Part shown: positions 16,828-26,536 of the stretch, in pieces | Position numbering within the stretch: position 1 is the first letter of the stretch | Layout of the letters: each line of letters opens with the position of its first letter | Source of the DNA: Escherichia coli | GTDB lineage: Bacteria; Pseudomonadota; Gammaproteobacteria; Enterobacterales; Enterobacteriaceae | DNA: 64,000 bases | NCBI RefSeq assembly: GCF_036503815.1 | Contig: NZ_AP027764.1 | Coordinates: forward strand, 1,178,001-1,242,000 | Reading direction: 5' to 3' | The notes under the pieces: generated by a model | Database searches by the model: none | What the model was told of the DNA's origin: nothing | The model's input: the letters and a program-made list of their open reading frames with translations, nothing else | Translations under genes and position numbers: made by a program

Positions 16828-18972
16828 TTAAAGTGCACAGGAGACGCAGCCTTCAATTTCAGTGCCTTCCAGCGCCATCTGACGCAGGCGGATGTAGTAG
16901 AGCGTTTTGATACCTTTGCGCCAGGCGTAAATCTGCGCTTTGTTGATATCGCGAGTGGTGGCGGTATCGGGGAAAAACAGTGTCAGCGACAGCCCCTGAT
17001 CGACATGGCGAGTCGCTTCGGCGTAGGTGTCGATGATCTTTTCTGCGCCGATTTCGTAAGCGTCCTGATACAGCGCCAGATTCTCGTTAGTCATAAACGG
17101 GGCAGGGTAGTAAACGCGTCCTGTTTTGCCCTCTTTGCGTATCTCTACTTTCGCCACAATCGGATGAATACTCGACGTGGCATGGTTGATATAAGAGATG
17201 GAACCGGTTGGCGGCACTGCCTGGAGATTCTGGTTGTAAATGCCATAGCGCATCACGTCGTTGCGCAGTTGCGCCCACATTTCGCGGGTAGGTAACGTGA
17301 TACTGCTACGAGCAAACAACTCGCCAACTTTCGCCGTTTTCGGTTGCCAGTTACCTTGCAGATATTGGCTAAAATATTCACCATTGGCATAGCGTGACTG
17401 TTTGAACCCGGCGAAGGTTTCACTGCGTTCGCGCGCCAGCAACATCGAGGTACGCAGTGCGTGCCAGGTGATGGTATAGAAATAGAGATTGGTGAAATCG
17501 AGTGCTTCCGGCGATCCATAAGCGATGCCTTCTCGCGCCAGATAACCGTGTAAATTCATCTGCCCCAGTCCGATGGCGTGCGAGGCGGCATTTCCGGCTT
17601 CGATGGACGGCACGCTGCGAATATGACTCATATCTGACACCGCAGTTAAACCGCGTATGGCGATCTCTACCGTGCGGGCAAAGTCGGGGGAATCCATGGT
17701 GTGGGCAATATTCAACGAACCTAAATTGCAGGAAATATCATGGCCTGTGCGGGCATAGTCGAGATTCTCGTCATACTCTGAGGCGCTGTTAACCTGCAAA
17801 ATTTCTGAGCAGAGATTGCTCATATTTATACGCCCGGCAATAGGGTTAGCATGGTTAACCGTGTCTTCATACATGATGTAGGGATAGCCGGATTCAAACT
17901 GGATCTCCGCCAGCCGCTGGAAGAAATCACGGGCGTTGATGTATTTTTTGCGGATGCGTTCATCGGCAACCAGTTCGTCATAGTGTTCGCTGATGGCGAT
18001 ATCGGCAAACGGCTTGCCATAAACACGCTCAACGTCATAGGGCGAAAACAGCGCCATCTTCGCATTCTCTTTTGCCAGATGGAAGGTGATATCCGGGATA
18101 ACCACGCCCAGCGACAGTGTTTTAATGCGGATTTTCTCGTCGGCATTTTCCCGCTTTGTATCGAGAAAACGCAGAATATCGGGATGATGAGCATGTAAAT
18201 AGACTGCGCCAGCACCCTGACGAGCGCCGAGCTGGTTGGCATAAGAAAATGCGTCCTCCAGCATTTTCATCACCGGAATCACGCCAGAGGATTGATTTTC
18301 AATACGTTTAATTGGTGCGCCCGCTTCCCGCAGATTCGACAGCAAAAATGCCACGCCGCCGCCGCGTTTCGACAGTTGTAGTGCGGAATTTACTGCCCGG
18401 CCAATCGACTCCATATTGTCTTCAATACGCAGCAAAAAACAGGAAACCAGTTCGCCACGCTGCTGTTTACCGCAGTTGAGGAATGTCGGTGTTGCAGGCT
18501 GAAAGCGTCCTGACAGCATCTCATCGGTCAGTTGCGTCGCCAGTGTTTCATCGCCTTGTGCCAGCGTCAGCGCCACCATCGTGACTCGATCGGCAAAATC
18601 TTCCAGATAACGCTTACCGTCGAATGTCTTCAACGTATAGCTGGTGTAAAACTTCCATGCTCCGAGGAATGTCTGAAAACGAAAACCGCTGGCGTGTGCG
18701 TGGGCAAACAGTGTAATGACAAAATCGCGAGAGTAGCGGTTGAGGACGTTTTCATCATAGTAACCTTCGTTGACCAGCCAGTTCAGGCGCTGCTGCTGGC
18801 TACTGAAGGTCACACTGTTCGGGCGTACATGCGTCGCCATAAAGGCGTCAACGGCCTGGCGATCTTTATCGAACTGAATGCGACCTGCGCTATCGTAAAG
18901 GTTAAGCATCGCATTCAGAGCGTGGTAATCCATCGTTTCCTGCGTCAGGCGTTCTGCGGTTGTCGTTGCCAA
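16828..18972 (-). CDS. nrdE: Class Ib ribonucleotide reductase large subunit NrdE
   Basis: A 714-residue catalytic subunit reducing ribonucleoside diphosphates. The finger-loop region with [15 protein letters not shown], the active-site NLCSEI segment and the C-terminal redox pair in EGCVSCAL are visible; the last is reduced by NrdH. It lacks the long N-terminal ATP cone of NrdA, as expected for class Ib. Its start overlaps nrdI by 28 bases. Confidence 0.98.
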
Positions 18973-19355
18973 AATTCGGTTACTCCTTTACGAACGTTTT
19001 CGATATCGCTTTGCGTACCCATGAGTTCAAAGCGGTACAGCCACGGCACGCCGCATTTCCGGGCTATCACATCTCCGGCGCGGCCATACGCCTCACCAAA
19101 GTTGCGATTACCCGAAGCAATAACGCCGCGAAGCAACGCCCGGTTGTGCTCGTCGTTTAAAAAGCGAATTACCTGTCGTGGCACCGCGCCAGCCGTACCG
19201 CCGCCGCCGTAAGAGGGCACGATCAGGATGTAAGGCTCGTCTACCTGAATCCGTTCCCGCTCATTGAGCGGGATGCGCACCGCGGGCAGTCCTAAACGTT
19301 CGATAAAACGCTGCGTATTTTCGGAGCTGCTGGAAAAGTAGACGAGTTGGCTCAT
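18945..19355 (-). CDS. nrdI: Flavodoxin-like NrdI
   Basis: A 136-residue FMN protein that supplies the oxidant used to build the Mn-tyrosyl cofactor of NrdF. The phosphate-binding start [12 protein letters not shown] and the glycine-rich [15 protein letters not shown] loop are diagnostic. It overlaps nrdH by four bases and nrdE by 28. Confidence 0.97.
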
Positions 19356-19597
19356 GCACTGGCCGCGTGTGGCGCTGGATGCAGACGATTGATCATGTCC
19401 GGGCGGAAACCAGACCAGCTAAGATCGCCTGCAATCACTACCGGCAACTGACGAAAGCCCTGAGCACGTAACGCTTCCGCCGCTTCAGGAACGCGATCGA
19501 CATTAATCATTTCAAAATCAAAGCCCCGGTTTTCCATCGCCCGTTTGGTGGCGTGGCACTGAACGCAATCGTTACGAGTGTAAATAGTAATGCGCAT
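19352..19597 (-). CDS. nrdH: Glutaredoxin-like NrdH
   Basis: An 81-residue thioredoxin-fold electron donor for NrdEF, reduced by thioredoxin reductase. The redox motif is CVQC near residue 11, and the C-terminal [12 protein letters not shown] is the NrdH signature. First gene of the operon; paired NrdR-like boxes lie upstream. Confidence 0.98.
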
Positions 19598-19668
19598 GAT
19601 TCGTATTTCCGTTTAAAATGAAGATACGGCGCGATGATACGCGTCGGGTTGTCTCTCTGTTGATACAG

Positions 19669-19715
19669 AGATACTAGATGTAGTTGAAAAAAGATTCAAC
19701 CATACAAGATATGGG
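19669..19715 (-). promoter_or_regulatory. Paired NrdR boxes upstream of nrdH
   Basis: Two 16-base imperfect palindromes (CCCATATCTTGTATGG and ACTACATCTAGTATCT on the minus strand) start 31 bases apart. Spacing and form match tandem NrdR boxes, which repress ribonucleotide reductase genes when dATP or ATP loads NrdR. Confidence 0.6.
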
Positions 19716-19805
19716 AATTTTAGATTGATTACACCACCGATGAATGGCTCAACGGGGTAGGGGATTTTGTGTTTTTTTGCCGGGCGATTGCCCGGCATCA
19801 GGAAG

Positions 19806-20237
19806 TTACATCCGCATGGAAACGGCCAGGCGGTTAAAGCAATTCATCAGCCCGATGGCAAATGTTAAGTCGCTGATTTCTGCTGCGCTGAAATGCTCAA
19901 GCAAAGGCTGATAAACGTCGTCCTCCGCATGGGTTCGGGCAATATCGGTCACCGATTCCGCCCATGCCAGCGCCGCCCGCTCGCGATCGTCAAAATGATG
20001 GCTTACGCGCCAGCCTGCCAGGGCATCCAGCTTATGCTGCGGCACACCGGATTTGCGTAATGCTTTGCTGTGCATCTCCAGACAAAATGCGCAACCATTG
20101 ATTTGCGAGACGCGCAAATAAACTAACTCCATCAGCGTAGTTTCCAGCGTGCTATTTTCCAGCGCCGTTTTGGCCTGCACCAGCGCGTTATATACCGTTG
20201 GGCTAAGTTCGTAGTAAGGCTGACGTAATGTAGTCAT
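19806..20237 (-). CDS. Carboxymuconolactone decarboxylase/AhpD-like protein
   Basis: A 143-residue helical protein of the CMD/AhpD fold. The redox motif is CAFCLEMHSKALR (about residues 54-66), the CxxC-x3-H form of peroxidase-type members. It probably acts as a cytosolic thiol-dependent peroxidase or as an uncharacterised oxidative-stress protein. It is transcribed divergently from a MocR-type regulator across an 87-base gap, which suggests that the regulator controls it. I do not recall this pair at this site in K-12. Confidence 0.85.
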   Translation of the reverse strand: MTTLRQPYYELSPTVYNALVQAKTALENSTLETTLMELVYLRVSQINGCAFCLEMHSKALRKSGVPQHKLDALAGWRVSHHFDDRERAALAWAESVTDIARTHAEDDVYQPLLEHFSAAEISDLTFAIGLMNCFNRLAVSMRM

Positions 20238-20324
20238 ACAGTTTCTCCTCTTATTAACGCCCGCAATGTAGCACTATAATGGACTGCTAAAGAGAGCCAT
20301 AAATTACCTAAAAAAGCAGACCAT

Positions 20325-21659
20325 ATGCCGCGCTATCAGGATATCGCCCGTCAGTTAAAAACGGCTATTGAGCAAGGGGAACTGAAACCCGGCGCAAGGC
20401 TACCTTCAAGTCGTACCTGGTCGCAGGAACTGGGGGTGTCTCGATCCACTGTCGAAAATGCGTATGCTGAGCTGGTGGCGCAAGGATGGCTGATCAGGCG
20501 GGGACAGGCTGGCACATTTGTCAGTGAGCAGATATATCCGCAACAATCTACTGTACAAGTTGTGTCTTTTGCCGGTGAAAGTCAGCAACCGTTGCCATTT
20601 CAAATGGGATTACCCGCACTCGATCTCTTTCCGCGAGAGCTGTGGGCGCGGGTGATGGGGCGTCGCCTTCGTACCCAGACGCGCTTTGATTTGGCGTTAG
20701 GCGATGTCTGCGGTGAGGCGGCGTTGCGTGAGGCAATAGTTGATTACTTACGCGTTTCACGTGGGATTGATTGTCAGCCAGAGCAGGTCTTTATCACTCA
20801 CGGTTATGCGGCCTCAATGGCTTTAATTCTGCACGCGCTGGCGAAACCGGGAAACGGGATGTGGATGGAAGATCCCGGCTTTCCACTGATTCGCCCGATT
20901 GTCACTCGCCACGGTGTGGAAATTTTGCCTGTGCCGGTTGATGACAACGGACTGGATATCACAAGCGGAATACATAATTATCCTGATGCGTGTTTTGCCC
21001 TGATAACACCAGCACACCAAAGCCCGCTGGGTGTGGCGCTCTCTTTAGCGCGCAGGCATCAGATACTGGAATGGGCAGAGCGTAGTCAGGCATGGATTAT
21101 TGAAGATGATTATGACAGTGAGTTTCGCTATCACGGTAAGCCGTTACCGGCGTTAAAAAGTCTCGATGCACCGCAGCGGGTAATTTATGCCGGAACATTC
21201 AGCAAAGCACTATTTCCTGCATTGCGCTGTGCGTGGCTGGTGGTGCCGGTGAAGCAAATTGCACAATTCCGCCACCAGGCGTCACTGGCTCCATGTGCGG
21301 TACCTGTTCTATGGCAGAACACACTGGCAGACTTTCTTCGCGAGGGGCATTTCTGGCGGCATCTGAAGAAAATGCGTCAGCATTATGCTCAACGTCGGCA
21401 ATGGATTGAGCAAGCGTTGACGCAGCAGGGATTTCAGGTTGTGCCGCAGAAAGGTGGTATCCAGATGGTGATCAGAATGATGGGCGATGATATTGCCCAT
21501 GCGCGTAAAGCCAATGCTGCAGGCCTTGCGGTGCAGGCACTTAGCGACTGGCGTATCCGCTCAAGTGGGGAAGGTGGATTACTTCTCTCTTTTACCAATA
21601 TCGTTAACGAAGGTATGGCGCGACAGGTAGCACAACAATTACGTAAAGCCTTAAGCTAA
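20325..21659 (+). CDS. MocR-family (GntR/aminotransferase) regulator
   Basis: A 444-residue fusion of an N-terminal GntR winged helix (about 1-70, with GELKPGARLPSSRTWSQELGVSRSTV) and a fold-type I aminotransferase-like domain. The pyridoxal-phosphate lysine is likely in YAGTFSKALFPALR, and the PLP-ring aspartate in IIEDDYDSEFRYHG. MocR proteins such as PdxR and GabR sense PLP or amino compounds. The divergent AhpD-like gene is its likely target. Its start follows repeated AGCAG/GACTGC-type elements in the shared promoter region. Confidence 0.9.
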   Translation: MPRYQDIARQLKTAIEQGELKPGARLPSSRTWSQELGVSRSTVENAYAELVAQGWLIRRGQAGTFVSEQIYPQQSTVQVVSFAGESQQPLPFQMGLPALDLFPRELWARVMGRRLRTQTRFDLALGDVCGEAALREAIVDYLRVSRGIDCQPEQVFITHGYAASMALILHALAKPGNGMWMEDPGFPLIRPIVTRHGVEILPVPVDDNGLDITSGIHNYPDACFALITPAHQSPLGVALSLARRHQILEWAERSQAWIIEDDYDSEFRYHGKPLPALKSLDAPQRVIYAGTFSKALFPALRCAWLVVPVKQIAQFRHQASLAPCAVPVLWQNTLADFLREGHFWRHLKKMRQHYAQRRQWIEQALTQQGFQVVPQKGGIQMVIRMMGDDIAHARKANAAGLAVQALSDWRIRSSGEGGLLLSFTNIVNEGMARQVAQQLRKALS

Positions 21660-21686
21660 AAAACCCCGAAATCAGGTTCCGGGGTC
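21660..21686 (-). terminator. ygaM intrinsic terminator
   Basis: On the minus strand the stem CCCCG/CGGGG is followed by six T. It lies between the convergent ygaM and MocR-type genes. Confidence 0.8.
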
Positions 21687-21715
21687 AAAGACGCGTATTT
21701 ATTATCATTGTTGCA

Positions 21716-22045
21716 CTACGATTTGCGCATGCTTAACAGTGCGCCGATAAAAATACCTACCGCAGCTGCTGTACCCACGCTACACCAGGGTCTTTCACGA
21801 ACAAAAGAATCCGCGCAGCCAACGGCATCGCGCGCGGCTTGCTGGACGCGAGTACGACCATGCATTCGCGCTCTGGTTTCTTTCAGTAGAGCCTGCGCTT
21901 TACTACGAGCGGCTTCGGCTTCCCCTTTGGCGTCGCTGCCCCAGGACTTCAATACAGACTCGAGACTGTCAGCCAATTGATTGACATCATTCTGGATATC
22001 CTGCACGCCATCATCGACGTCGTTGCGGTTCGGTCGGTTAAACAT
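21716..22045 (-). CDS. ygaM: DUF883/ElaB-YqjD family protein YgaM
   Basis: A 109-residue protein (start MFNRPNRNDVDD, four codons inside the longest frame). It has a long charged helix and a C-terminal hydrophobic anchor (about 85-105, with GTAAAVGIFIGALLS). Family members ElaB and YqjD are inner-membrane tail-anchored, stationary-phase, ribosome-associated proteins. The function of YgaM is not established. Confidence 0.95.
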   Translation of the reverse strand: MFNRPNRNDVDDGVQDIQNDVNQLADSLESVLKSWGSDAKGEAEAARSKAQALLKETRARMHGRTRVQQAARDAVGCADSFVRERPWCSVGTAAAVGIFIGALLSMRKS

Positions 22046-22196
22046 ATGATCCCCCATTAGAATTCGATGTAATTTTCAGTGTAGACCATAATTTTCTTAA
22101 TTGAGGTTCATCGCGGCTTTATGGACTTTTCTGAAAGCGTTGTGAATGCGCAATCAGGTAAGGTAGGCCCGCGGTTGATAATAACGAGGATCAAAT

Positions 22197-22541
22197 ATGT
22201 ATTTACGACCAGACGAGGTGGCGCGCGTACTTGAAAAAGTCGGTTTTACTGTCGATGTGGTAACTCAGAAAGCGTATGGTTACCGCCGTGGGGAAAATTA
22301 TGTCTATGTTAATCGCGAAGCGCGAATGGGACGTACCGCTCTGGTAATTCATCCAACATTAAAAGAACGCAGTTCAACACTGGCTGAACCCGCTTCCGAT
22401 ATTAAAACTTGCGATCATTACCAGCAATTTCCGCTCTATTTAGCGGGTGAACGTCATGAGCATTACGGTATCCCACATGGCTTTAGTTCGCGTGTTGCGC
22501 TTGAACGTTATTTGAATGGTTTATTTGGCGAAGCCAGTTAA
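22197..22541 (+). CDS. ygaC: DUF2002 protein YgaC
   Basis: A 114-residue cytosolic protein of the DUF2002 family, known as Fur-regulated in E. coli; its biochemical role is unknown. The upstream sequence gataataacgaggatc resembles half of a Fur box. A hairpin after its stop separates it from the convergent alaE. Confidence 0.95.
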
Positions 22542-22545
22542 AGAC

Positions 22546-22566
22546 GCGACTGGCGATGCCAGTCGC
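22546..22566. terminator. Hairpin between convergent ygaC and alaE
   Basis: A perfect 9-bp stem GCGACTGGC/GCCAGTCGC with a GAT loop. It lacks a strong T-run, but its position suits a bidirectional transcript end. Confidence 0.6.
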
Positions 22567-22577
22567 GAAAGGAAGGG

Positions 22578-23027
22578 TCAGGCTTTTACCTGCTGGTAAC
22601 GGCTGACTTTAAACAGTCGGCGGCAATAATCGAGGAAGTAGCCATAAACCGCCCCCATCAACATCGAAACAACGATGTTTGAACTGACCGCCGCCATAAT
22701 CTGATGCCAGTCTGCGCCCACCACTAACAAGATCGCCACATACACCGGTGACTGGAACGTCACATACGCCAGGATATCCGCCAGATTTTTTACCCAGCCC
22801 GACGGACTAACTTTGCGTGCCGCGCGCATAAACAGATCGCGGTACATACCGTATGGCCATGCAATTAAGATGTTCACCGGAATCGCTACCAATCTGGAAT
22901 AAAGAGACTGTTCGAAGCTCATTCCGGAGAGGAAAACTTCAATACACATGTTCACGACAGAACAGTAAACAACCATCGCGAACGTATCTGCAACTGCATG
23001 ACGCAAGCGTGACTGCGGTGAGAACAT
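22578..23027 (-). CDS. alaE: L-alanine exporter AlaE
   Basis: A 149-residue inner-membrane protein (formerly YgaW) with four predicted TM helices, for example FAMVVYCSVVNMCIEVFLSG and LVAIPVNILIAWPYG. It exports L-alanine and shorter D-alanine peptides with the proton gradient and is induced by alanine through Lrp. Full length. Confidence 0.96.
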   Translation of the reverse strand: MFSPQSRLRHAVADTFAMVVYCSVVNMCIEVFLSGMSFEQSLYSRLVAIPVNILIAWPYGMYRDLFMRAARKVSPSGWVKNLADILAYVTFQSPVYVAILLVVGADWHQIMAAVSSNIVVSMLMGAVYGYFLDYCRRLFKVSRYQQVKA

Positions 23028-23694
23028 GCTAATGCTCCTTAATAAAAGCGTAATGGGACGTTAATAGAGATGAAAGCAGTGGATCTCATTGCCATCTGCA
23101 TTTTCGCATAGCGTATATCGCTGGCTATGACTAATCAATTAGTGAAAAATTTTTATTTAATCTGTTTTTGTAGATAAAATATTCCGTAGCGGCGCGTTTT
23201 TTGTACATTGTGGATTTTTACATGCTGATATGATTTATTTTTAATTAAATCAATTAGATATGGACGTATCTTTATTTTCACTAATGAAAGTTTGGGGGTG
23301 AGGTAACGCTATAAGCGTAGAGAGTTCGGTGTATGCAGTGACTGGGTCATTTTCAGCATTTTTTATGCCAGACAATGTACATTAACAGCAGAAAGCACCA
23401 GTGAGTGATGTTTATTTTTATTCGTATATATTGCATTTTTATTCGATTTGGTTTTATCAGGCTTGCGGAATTAGCGAGCAGAGAGCGCCGCTCTGTTCAC
23501 CAATAACCGAAATTACTCATCAAATTGGCTAATATATAATCTTGAAATTATTCTGAGAGTTTCAGAAAATAACAGCTGAAATAATCTCGTGCAGGACTGT
23601 AAATAGATTAAATTTTGTGGAAATATAATAAGTGATCGCTTACACTACGTGACGAAATACTTTTTTGTTTTGGCGTTAAAAGGTTTTCTTTATT
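23028..23694. other. AT-rich intergenic region upstream of stpA and alaE
   Basis: This 667-base non-coding gap separates the divergent alaE and stpA genes. It is AT-rich with many A/T tracts, as expected for an H-NS/StpA-bound regulatory region. I see no open reading frame, tRNA or clear hairpin element in it. Confidence 0.6.
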
Positions 23695-24099
23695 ATGTCC
23701 GTAATGTTACAAAGTTTAAATAACATTCGCACTCTCCGTGCGATGGCTCGCGAATTCTCCATTGACGTTCTTGAAGAAATGCTCGAAAAATTCAGGGTTG
23801 TCACTAAAGAAAGACGTGAAGAAGAAGAACAGCAGCAGCGTGAACTGGCAGAGCGCCAGGAAAAAATTAGTACCTGGCTGGAGCTGATGAAAGCTGACGG
23901 AATTAACCCGGAAGACTTATTGGGTAATAGCTCTGCTGCTGCACCACGCGCTGGTAAAAAACGCCAGCCGCGTCCGGCAAAATATAAATTCACCGATGTT
24001 AACGGTGAAACTAAAACCTGGACCGGTCAGGGCCGTACACCGAAGCCAATCGCTCAGGCGCTGGCAGAAGGTAAATCTCTCGACGATTTCCTGATCTAA
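23695..24099 (+). CDS. stpA: H-NS paralogue StpA
   Basis: A 134-residue nucleoid protein and RNA chaperone. The N-terminal oligomerisation coiled coil (about 1-65), a linker, and the C-terminal DNA-binding domain with the AT-hook-like TGQGRTPKPI motif are all present. It co-silences horizontally acquired AT-rich genes with H-NS. Confidence 0.98.
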   Translation: MSVMLQSLNNIRTLRAMAREFSIDVLEEMLEKFRVVTKERREEEEQQQRELAERQEKISTWLELMKADGINPEDLLGNSSAAAPRAGKKRQPRPAKYKFTDVNGETKTWTGQGRTPKPIAQALAEGKSLDDFLI

Positions 24100-24145
24100 T
24101 TACTGAGGCCGGATGTCGCTGCTATGGCGCGTCCGGCGTCGCTTC

Positions 24146-24670
24146 TCAAGCTTGCTGGTTCCACGGCATCTTATCTAACAACCTTGCCATCCCACAAAAA
24201 CCGCTAATTCCTGCAAACAGTAACCCGGCACCAACAAAGCCGCTTAATAAGAAGAAACCGCTATTTACGGTATAACCCAGTACAACACCGATTAATATTA
24301 AACCACCCGCGGCGATCTGCACCTGGCGCATTAACGGCAAGGGTTGAGATTTATTTACCGCTACTGGCAATCCTGCTTTTTTCCAGCCATCAATCCCATC
24401 TTCGAGTAAAAAGATTTCTGCGGGTGCGGCAATCGCTGCTAATTTATCGGCGTTATTACTGGTGCGTTTACCTGCCTGGCAGTGGAAGATAATTTGCTCA
24501 CGACGTAATTTAGCCGGAAGACCTGACTGTTCGAGCACAGATAATGGAGCCAAATCTGCTTCAGGAATATGTTCACGAAGATATTCATCAGCATCACGAA
24601 TATCGATTAACTTTGCGCCGCGTGCGATTAATTCTTGTGCATCATGCGGCGAAATGGTTGTCAAAGCCAT
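24146..24670 (-). CDS. ygaP: Membrane-bound rhodanese YgaP
   Basis: A 174-residue protein with an N-terminal rhodanese domain (catalytic Cys in IFHCQAGKRTSNN, about residue 64) and two C-terminal TM helices (about 120-160). It transfers sulfane sulfur to cyanide in vitro. It follows ygaV by 9 bases; the pair forms a sulfur-responsive operon. Confidence 0.97.
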   Translation of the reverse strand: MALTTISPHDAQELIARGAKLIDIRDADEYLREHIPEADLAPLSVLEQSGLPAKLRREQIIFHCQAGKRTSNNADKLAAIAAPAEIFLLEDGIDGWKKAGLPVAVNKSQPLPLMRQVQIAAGGLILIGVVLGYTVNSGFFLLSGFVGAGLLFAGISGFCGMARLLDKMPWNQQA

Positions 24671-24679
24671 AGTGACTCC

Positions 24680-24979
24680 TTACGGACAATAGACATTTTT
24701 CAGGGTGGCGATAATGGCATTTACCGCCTCATTTTTAATGGAATATAGAATGCGTTGGGCATCCCGTTGGCTGTCGATAAGCCCTTCGTCCCGCATACGA
24801 GCGAGATGCTGTGATGTTGCAGAGGCACTTAGTCCGGTAATGCGCGTCAGCTCTCCCGCACTGGTACCGGGGGAACCGCTAAGCATGCACAGAATCAGCA
24901 ACCGTTTAGGGTGGCTCATTGCTTTCAATAAGGCCGCTGCCTGTTCGGCACTGGCCTGTAATTGCGCGAGTTCAGTCAT
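24680..24979 (-). CDS. ygaV: ArsR-family regulator YgaV
   Basis: A 99-residue winged-helix protein with the ArsR HTH (TSAGELTRITGLSASATSQHLARM). In K-12 it is a sulfide- and tributyltin-responsive autoregulator of ygaVP. Confidence 0.96.
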   Translation of the reverse strand: MTELAQLQASAEQAAALLKAMSHPKRLLILCMLSGSPGTSAGELTRITGLSASATSQHLARMRDEGLIDSQRDAQRILYSIKNEAVNAIIATLKNVYCP

Positions 24980-25161
24980 AGTTATTTAAGTGTTTTCTAA
25001 ATTAAGTAAACTCTAAACTAAAAATACAACATATGCCAGCATCAGCAGCGTAAATGAGAGTAAAAGCGTAAGCTGAAACTGGCAGGCTCCGCTAAAATTA
25101 CTACGCTTAAGAGATAAAATCTCTTTTTAAACAATGAGTAATTTTCTTATAGGGAGTACAT

Positions 25162-25320
25162 ATGGGTTTCTGGAGAATCGTCATCACCATCATTCTGCCG
25201 CCGCTCGGCGTGCTGCTCGGTAAAGGGTTCGGTTGGGCGTTCATTATTAATATTCTGCTGACACTGCTTGGGTATATCCCCGGTTTGATTCACGCGTTCT
25301 GGGTGCAAACCCGCGATTAA
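25162..25320 (+). CDS. yqaE: PMP3-family small membrane protein YqaE
   Basis: A 52-residue protein with two TM helices, too short for routine calling but preceded by AGGGAG. The family motif IILPPLGVLLGKG and the second helix ending in GLIHAFWV identify UPF0057/PMP3. Yeast and plant homologues modulate membrane potential under salt stress; the bacterial role is unclear. Confidence 0.93.
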   Translation: MGFWRIVITIILPPLGVLLGKGFGWAFIINILLTLLGYIPGLIHAFWVQTRD

Positions 25321-25403
25321 ACCTGTCCTCACCCCCGCGGCGTTAACGCGCCGCGTTCCTCTGCTACACTTTCTGAGTGTTTCCGTTAACGAATGAGGTA
25401 GCT

Positions 25404-25853
25404 ATGGGTCTGTTCAATTTTGTGAAAGATGCCGGAGAAAAACTCTGGGACGCGGTTACAGGTCAGCACGATAAAGACGATCAGGCGAAGAAGGTGCAGG
25501 AGCATTTGAACAAAACCGGTATACCTGATGCCGATAAAGTGAATATTCAAATTGCCGACGGCAAAGCGACGGTCACTGGTGACGGCTTAAGTCAGGAGGC
25601 GAAGGAGAAAATCCTTGTTGCGGTGGGGAATATTTCCGGTATTGCCAGTGTCGATGATCAGGTGAAAACGGCGACACCAGCCACTGCCAGCCAGTTTTAT
25701 ACCGTTAAGTCTGGCGACACTCTGAGTGCCATTTCCAAACAGGTCTACGGTAACGCCAATCTGTACAATAAAATCTTCGAAGCGAATAAACCGATGCTAA
25801 AAAGCCCGGATAAAATTTACCCGGGGCAAGTGTTGCGTATTCCTGAAGAGTAG
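25404..25853 (+). CDS. kbp: Potassium-binding protein Kbp (YgaU)
   Basis: A 149-residue cytoplasmic protein with an N-terminal BON domain (about 20-90) and a C-terminal LysM domain (about 97-146; [18 protein letters not shown]). It binds K+ with high affinity in E. coli. The start at [13 protein letters not shown], nine codons inside the longest frame, gives the K-12 length and has a GAGGTAG site. Confidence 0.96.
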
Positions 25854-26516
25854 TTAATTGCCAGCCATTGCCTGCTGGATAATGGGAATTGGCGTCAGTA
25901 AATGCTGGCGCATTAACTCACTGGCGCGCGCGGTATCTCGCGCCAGTACCGCCGCAGTCAGGGTCTGGTGCTGATCGCGTTTATCCTCCAGCATTTCCAC
26001 CGAAAGCACTGTTCGCCGCAGCCAGATAAATCGATAGCGCGCCGCCAGATCAAACAACCGTTCACGCATTTGCAGCAAATAGTGAGAACCACAGCCCGCC
26101 ACAATTGCAGTATGAAACGCCTGATGACGCAGATCCCACTCATCAAGCATTTTCTCACTGGCGTCACAGGCTTCCAGCTTACTCAGCAGATGCGCTTTTG
26201 CGAGAACGTCTGCCTCCCATTCATCGCCACCGCGGGCAATCGCCAGACTGACCAGCATCGCTTCCATATTGGCGCGGGCGTCGAAAATATCGAGCAGCTC
26301 CTGCTCTGACATAGACGCCACCCGATACCCTTTTTGATTCACCACCGTGACCAGTCGTTCCGCCACCAGTTGCGAAAGGGCTTCCCGCAACGGCCCAACA
26401 CCAAGAGCATAACGCGATGTCAGCACACTCATCCGTAATTTTTCATCCGGTTGAAAATTACCGCGAATAATATCGTTCTTCAGCCAGCGATAGCCATCCA
26501 GAGACGTAATGGTCAT
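25854..26516 (-). CDS. glaR: GntR-family repressor GlaR (CsiR)
   Basis: A 220-residue FadR-type regulator. It has an N-terminal winged helix (KLRMSVLTSRYALGVGPLREALSQL) and an all-helical FCD effector domain with metal-type residues (D...HQAFH, later H). It represses the glaH-lhgO-gabDTP operon and is released by glutarate. It is downstream of gabP by about 20 bases, at the end of the cluster. Confidence 0.96.
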   Translation of the reverse strand: MTITSLDGYRWLKNDIIRGNFQPDEKLRMSVLTSRYALGVGPLREALSQLVAERLVTVVNQKGYRVASMSEQELLDIFDARANMEAMLVSLAIARGGDEWEADVLAKAHLLSKLEACDASEKMLDEWDLRHQAFHTAIVAGCGSHYLLQMRERLFDLAARYRFIWLRRTVLSVEMLEDKRDQHQTLTAAVLARDTARASELMRQHLLTPIPIIQQAMAGN

Positions 26517-26536
26517 GGTGTGACTCCTGATCATTA

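Noticed and set aside
19778..19802. Hairpin GCCGGGC/GCCCGGC as a terminator
   Set aside because: The T-run is on the wrong side for the plus strand and becomes an A-run on the minus strand, so it lacks the form of an intrinsic terminator.
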